Under the pieces are notes generated by a model that saw only the letters and a list, made by a program, of their open reading frames with translations, was not told where the DNA came from and searched no databases. Source: Bacteroidota bacterium (GTDB lineage: Bacteria > Bacteroidota > Bacteroidia > B-17B0 > Aurantibacillaceae). From it: DNA of 37,310 nucleotides. Of the stretch, positions 35,585-37,310 are shown one piece after another. Made by a program: the position numbers and the translations under genes. The DNA lies in assembly GCA_030692515.1 (NCBI GenBank), contig JAUXZS010000066.1, positions 1-37,310 of the forward strand. Reading direction: 5' to 3'. Positions within the stretch are counted from its first letter, which is position 1, and each line of letters opens with the position of its first letter.

Positions 35585-36553
35585 GCAAGGCGTAAAAAAG
35601 ACAATAATAAATATGAAATTAGTTTTAAAACTTATTCTTACCGCAATAATTTTTGTGTCCTGTTCAGACAACAGTGACACGGCTGTATTAAATACTCAGA
35701 ATCTTCCTGAAAATATAAAAAAAAGAATGAGAGACAGCATAGATTTTATTTTAGTTGATTCTTTAGTCGCAAATAAGAAAATAAATGAGCTACCATACTA
35801 CTATTCAATGTACCATATTGACACCTTAAATACGAAATATTTAATTAAGTATGCGGACCAATTAGGATTGGCGGGACAATATAATGTTTCCTTTAACTTA
35901 CTAAACAAGGCTATTAGGTATACGAAAAATAATGCGAAGCTTTACAATTGTAAAGGCAACATCTGGCAATATATTGCTGGCGTAAAAATGAATAATAGAG
36001 AGTATTACAAAAATGAAATGGATAGCAGCGTATTCTATTATGAAAAAGCATGTCAAACAGATTCAAATGATGTTGAATTATTTGTCACTATGTGTTTAAT
36101 GTACGACGGATTAGGTAGACATGATGAGGGTATTAAAGCAATTGAACATGCTATGAAATTACAACCGACAAACGGTGACCATATTCTATTCAGAGGAGTA
36201 TGTAAAATTGGCCTTAAAGATTACAAAGGAGCCTACGAGGATTTGAGAGTCATAACTGCTTATAGAAAATCTGACGCGAATATGTATTTTAATCGAGCCG
36301 TAGCTGAGTCTTCCCTGAAAATGATTGAAATGGCAAAATTGGACCTTGATACGTGTGTAATGTTAGAGCCAAATAATTCTATGTGGCATTATTATAGAGG
36401 TGTATGCATGACAAATATTAAGAGTCAAAAGCGCAATGGATTTCTTGAAGTAAAGAAGGCACATGACATGGGATATCCTGTTCCTGAACACGAATATAAA
36501 CATGTCATGAAAAAATTATCTGAAGTGTCAATATAAAACGCCCAGCACCTAAC
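35578..36553. repeat. Inverted ends of cassette 1
   Basis: The 16 nt at 35578-35593 (GTTAGGTGCAAGGCGT) and the 16 nt at 36538-36553 (ACGCCCAGCACCTAAC) are inverted with 14 of 16 matches. They bracket the TPR lipoprotein gene, whose stop ends at 36536. In an integron, the first bases of a cassette are complementary to the R'' box after its gene, which is the pattern seen. Confidence 0.75.
35613..36536 (+). CDS. TPR-repeat lipoprotein (cassette 1)
   Basis: 307 residues from ATG 35613 (a GTG at 35583 falls within the inverted end and is rejected). Signal MKLVLKLILTAIIFVSC gives a lipid-anchored Cys. The rest is helical repeats of TPR type: YYEKACQTDSNDVELFVTM, IEHAMKLQPTNGDHILFRG, LDTCVMLEPNNSMWHYYRG. 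TPR units usually bind other proteins; the partner is unknown. It fills one unit of the putative cassette array, with 20 bp between the left inverted end and the ATG and 1 bp between its stop and the right one. Confidence 0.85.
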   Translation: MKLVLKLILTAIIFVSCSDNSDTAVLNTQNLPENIKKRMRDSIDFILVDSLVANKKINELPYYYSMYHIDTLNTKYLIKYADQLGLAGQYNVSFNLLNKAIRYTKNNAKLYNCKGNIWQYIAGVKMNNREYYKNEMDSSVFYYEKACQTDSNDVELFVTMCLMYDGLGRHDEGIKAIEHAMKLQPTNGDHILFRGVCKIGLKDYKGAYEDLRVITAYRKSDANMYFNRAVAESSLKMIEMAKLDLDTCVMLEPNNSMWHYYRGVCMTNIKSQKRNGFLEVKKAHDMGYPVPEHEYKHVMKKLSEVSI

Positions 36554-36722
36554 CGCACCTAAATTCAATTTGGGCATTCGGCTTCGGCATTTGCAAAAGC
36601 GGTAGACAATTAGTTAATTTTCGCTTTGCAAATGGCTAATAAACATTTAGCTTTGTTAAGAAGCATTTCGGTAGAAAACGGTTTCAAAACCCAAACTGAA
36701 ATTTAGCTGCAATCCGTTACCG
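36547..36722 (+). other. Putative recombination site B (attC-like)
   Basis: R''-like ACCTAAC (36547-36553, fits RYYYAAC), 5 nt (CGCAC), then a long hairpin: 36559-36574 pairs with 36690-36706 (15 of 16, one mismatch, one extrahelical A at 36701), and an inner stem pairs 36587-36601 with 36622-36636 (13 bp, bulge at 36595). After the outer stem come 9 nt (CTGCAATCC) and GTTACCG (36716-36722). GCACCTAA is repeated in tandem at 36545 and 36556. The 5-nt/9-nt spacing and the GCA within both spacers match site C. Confidence 0.65.
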
Positions 36723-37054
36723 GTCAGTTTGCGGACAGACATTTCGGTTGACAAAAAACATTTATGACAACAACAGACATGAAAAAAATTAAGACCTTGA
36801 CATTTCTAACATTCCTTGCGCTGACATCTTGCAAAAAGGACCGACATTGTAATTGCTACTCGACAACCATGCCGCAACTTGAAATTGTGCCTCAGACTTT
36901 TCGTGACACTAAAAAAAATGCGGAGAAAAAATGCGCTGACTTTGAAAAAAACTCGCAGACAAGTTCCTATGACGTTAAATGTGAACTTAATTAATTTTTT
37001 ATCGGCGGACACGCAAGCAAGACGTAAACTGTGTACGCAAACCGAACCGCTAAC
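36716..37054. repeat. Inverted ends of cassette 2
   Basis: 36716-36733 (GTTACCGGTCAGTTTGCG) and 37036-37054 (CGCAAACCGAACCGCTAAC) are inverted with 16 identities over 19 aligned positions. They bracket the small lipoprotein gene. The sequence differs from the ends of cassette 1, so each unit carries its own matching pair. Confidence 0.65.
36779..36994 (+). CDS. Small Cys-rich lipoprotein (cassette 2)
   Basis: 71 residues from ATG 36779; an ATG at 36764 would only add MTTTD before the signal. MKKIKTLTFLTFLALTSC is a classic lipoprotein signal with lipobox LTSC. The mature part KKDRHCNCYSTTM has two more Cys, a further Cys in KKCADFEKN, and one near the end (VKCELN), suggesting two disulfides. 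Family unknown. The 12 nt around the start (ACAGACATGAAA) are identical to those of cassette 3. Base composition is visibly less AT-rich than the chromosomal genes to the left. Confidence 0.75.
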   Translation: MKKIKTLTFLTFLALTSCKKDRHCNCYSTTMPQLEIVPQTFRDTKKNAEKKCADFEKNSQTSSYDVKCELN

Positions 37055-37177
37055 AGCAACTACTGGCAAGCGGTGGGACGAGGGAATAAAAACTTTAGTA
37101 TCTTTAAACAACCTTTTATGGGTATAGACACAGGAAGCTTCGAAAGCCCGCCTGCCAGTAGTCGCAAAACGTTATGC
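37047..37177 (+). other. Putative recombination site C (attC-like)
   Basis: CCGCTAAC (37047-37054), 5 nt (AGCAA), stem CTACTGGCA (37060-37068) pairing perfectly with TGCCAGTAG (37153-37161), an unpaired A69/C52 step, then GCGG/CCGC (37070-37073, 37148-37151), a 74-nt loop, then 9 nt (TCGCAAAAC) and GTTATGC (37171-37177). The right box continues as GTTATGCGG, which pairs with CCGCTAAC apart from one bulged T. This is the layout of attC: outer boxes, unpaired central spacer, inner boxes, extrahelical base. A TATCTTTA motif (37099-37106) lies in the loop and could be a promoter element for the next cassette. Confidence 0.7.
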
Positions 37178-37197
37178 GGCATGCTTGACAGACAGAC

Positions 37198-37310
37198 ATG
37201 AAATCGACAATTAAAATATTCATTCTATTTCTTTTAACCATCGTGACTTCATGCATGGGCCCTAAATATGTTTCGACAGTTGTTTCGGACCATTACGACG
37301 AAAAAAAGGA
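37198..37310 (+). CDS. Lipoprotein, 3' end cut by the window (cassette 3)
   Basis: An ATG at 37198 opens a frame without a stop to the window end (37 codons). MKSTIKIFILFLLTIVTSC is a lipoprotein signal with lipobox VTSC; the mature part begins MGPKYVSTVVSDHYDEKK. No family recognised. It starts 27 bp after the GTTA box of site C and shares the leader ACAGACATGAAA with cassette 2. Confidence 0.75.
   Translation, partial: MKSTIKIFILFLLTIVTSCMGPKYVSTVVSDHYDEKK

Noticed and set aside
36806-37127. Overlapping frames on both strands around the small lipoprotein and site C
   Set aside because: They are out of frame with or antisense to the lipoprotein gene, which has a clear signal peptide; their length reflects the less AT-rich DNA.
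35486-37200. CRISPR array or simple tandem repeats in the cassette region
   Set aside because: The repeated elements are long, different in sequence and one per gene; there are no equal spacers and no cas genes.

Overview
The window is AT-rich chromosomal DNA from a member of the Bacteroidota. The supporting evidence is TAnnTTTG-type -7 promoter motifs, start codons without Shine-Dalgarno sequences, a coaX / outer-membrane-protein / lptC gene string, a tetR-tolC-MFP-RND efflux operon, and many lipoproteins and M28/M23 peptidases. No rRNA, CRISPR array or insertion sequence is visible. One tRNA gene (tRNA-Phe, GAA) is present.

Layout. 1-4.8 kb: a truncated secreted protein on the minus strand, then fabG, a VWA-domain membrane protein, a small possible chagasin-like protein, and an acyl-lipid desaturase with its own terminator. 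4.9-10.2 kb: a compact plus-strand run of lpdA, a bestrophin-family channel, a beta-carbonic anhydrase, purE, a DUF721/DciA-like protein and an M28 peptidase. 10.2-13.6 kb: ornithine aminotransferase, a second bestrophin and a THUMP-type rRNA methyltransferase. 13.6-14.2 kb: a gene-free stretch full of hairpins, two of which are covarying copies of one palindrome. 14.2-17.6 kb: comB (minus), then a heptose-nucleotide/glycosyltransferase operon (gmhA, hddC-like, gmhB, GT2). 17.7-24.4 kb: the RND efflux operon, with a strong operator candidate upstream of tetR. 24.4-33.97 kb: M23 peptidase, O-antigen-ligase-like protein, recQ, a MacB-like ABC permease, lptC, an outer-membrane protein and coaX.

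34.0-37.3 kb is the most unusual part. A tRNA-Phe gene is followed by a six-residue-complete tyrosine recombinase of Xer-like spacing with an N-terminal extension. Directly downstream, in the same direction, come three single-gene units, each encoding a lipoprotein and separated by long imperfect palindromes. Two of these palindromes have the same geometry: a TAAC-type box, 5 nt, a long stem-loop, 9 nt, then a GTTA-type box. The beginning of each complete unit is complementary to the box just after its gene, as in integron cassettes and their attC sites. The recombinase nevertheless lacks the IntI-specific insertion. I read this as an integron-like cassette array run by a non-IntI recombinase. 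A tRNA-anchored genomic island is the main competing explanation.

Carbon and envelope functions recur elsewhere: bicarbonate handling (bestrophin with carbonic anhydrase next to purE), lipid modification (FabG, desaturase), LPS building and export (heptose genes, O-antigen ligase, LptC) and envelope efflux.
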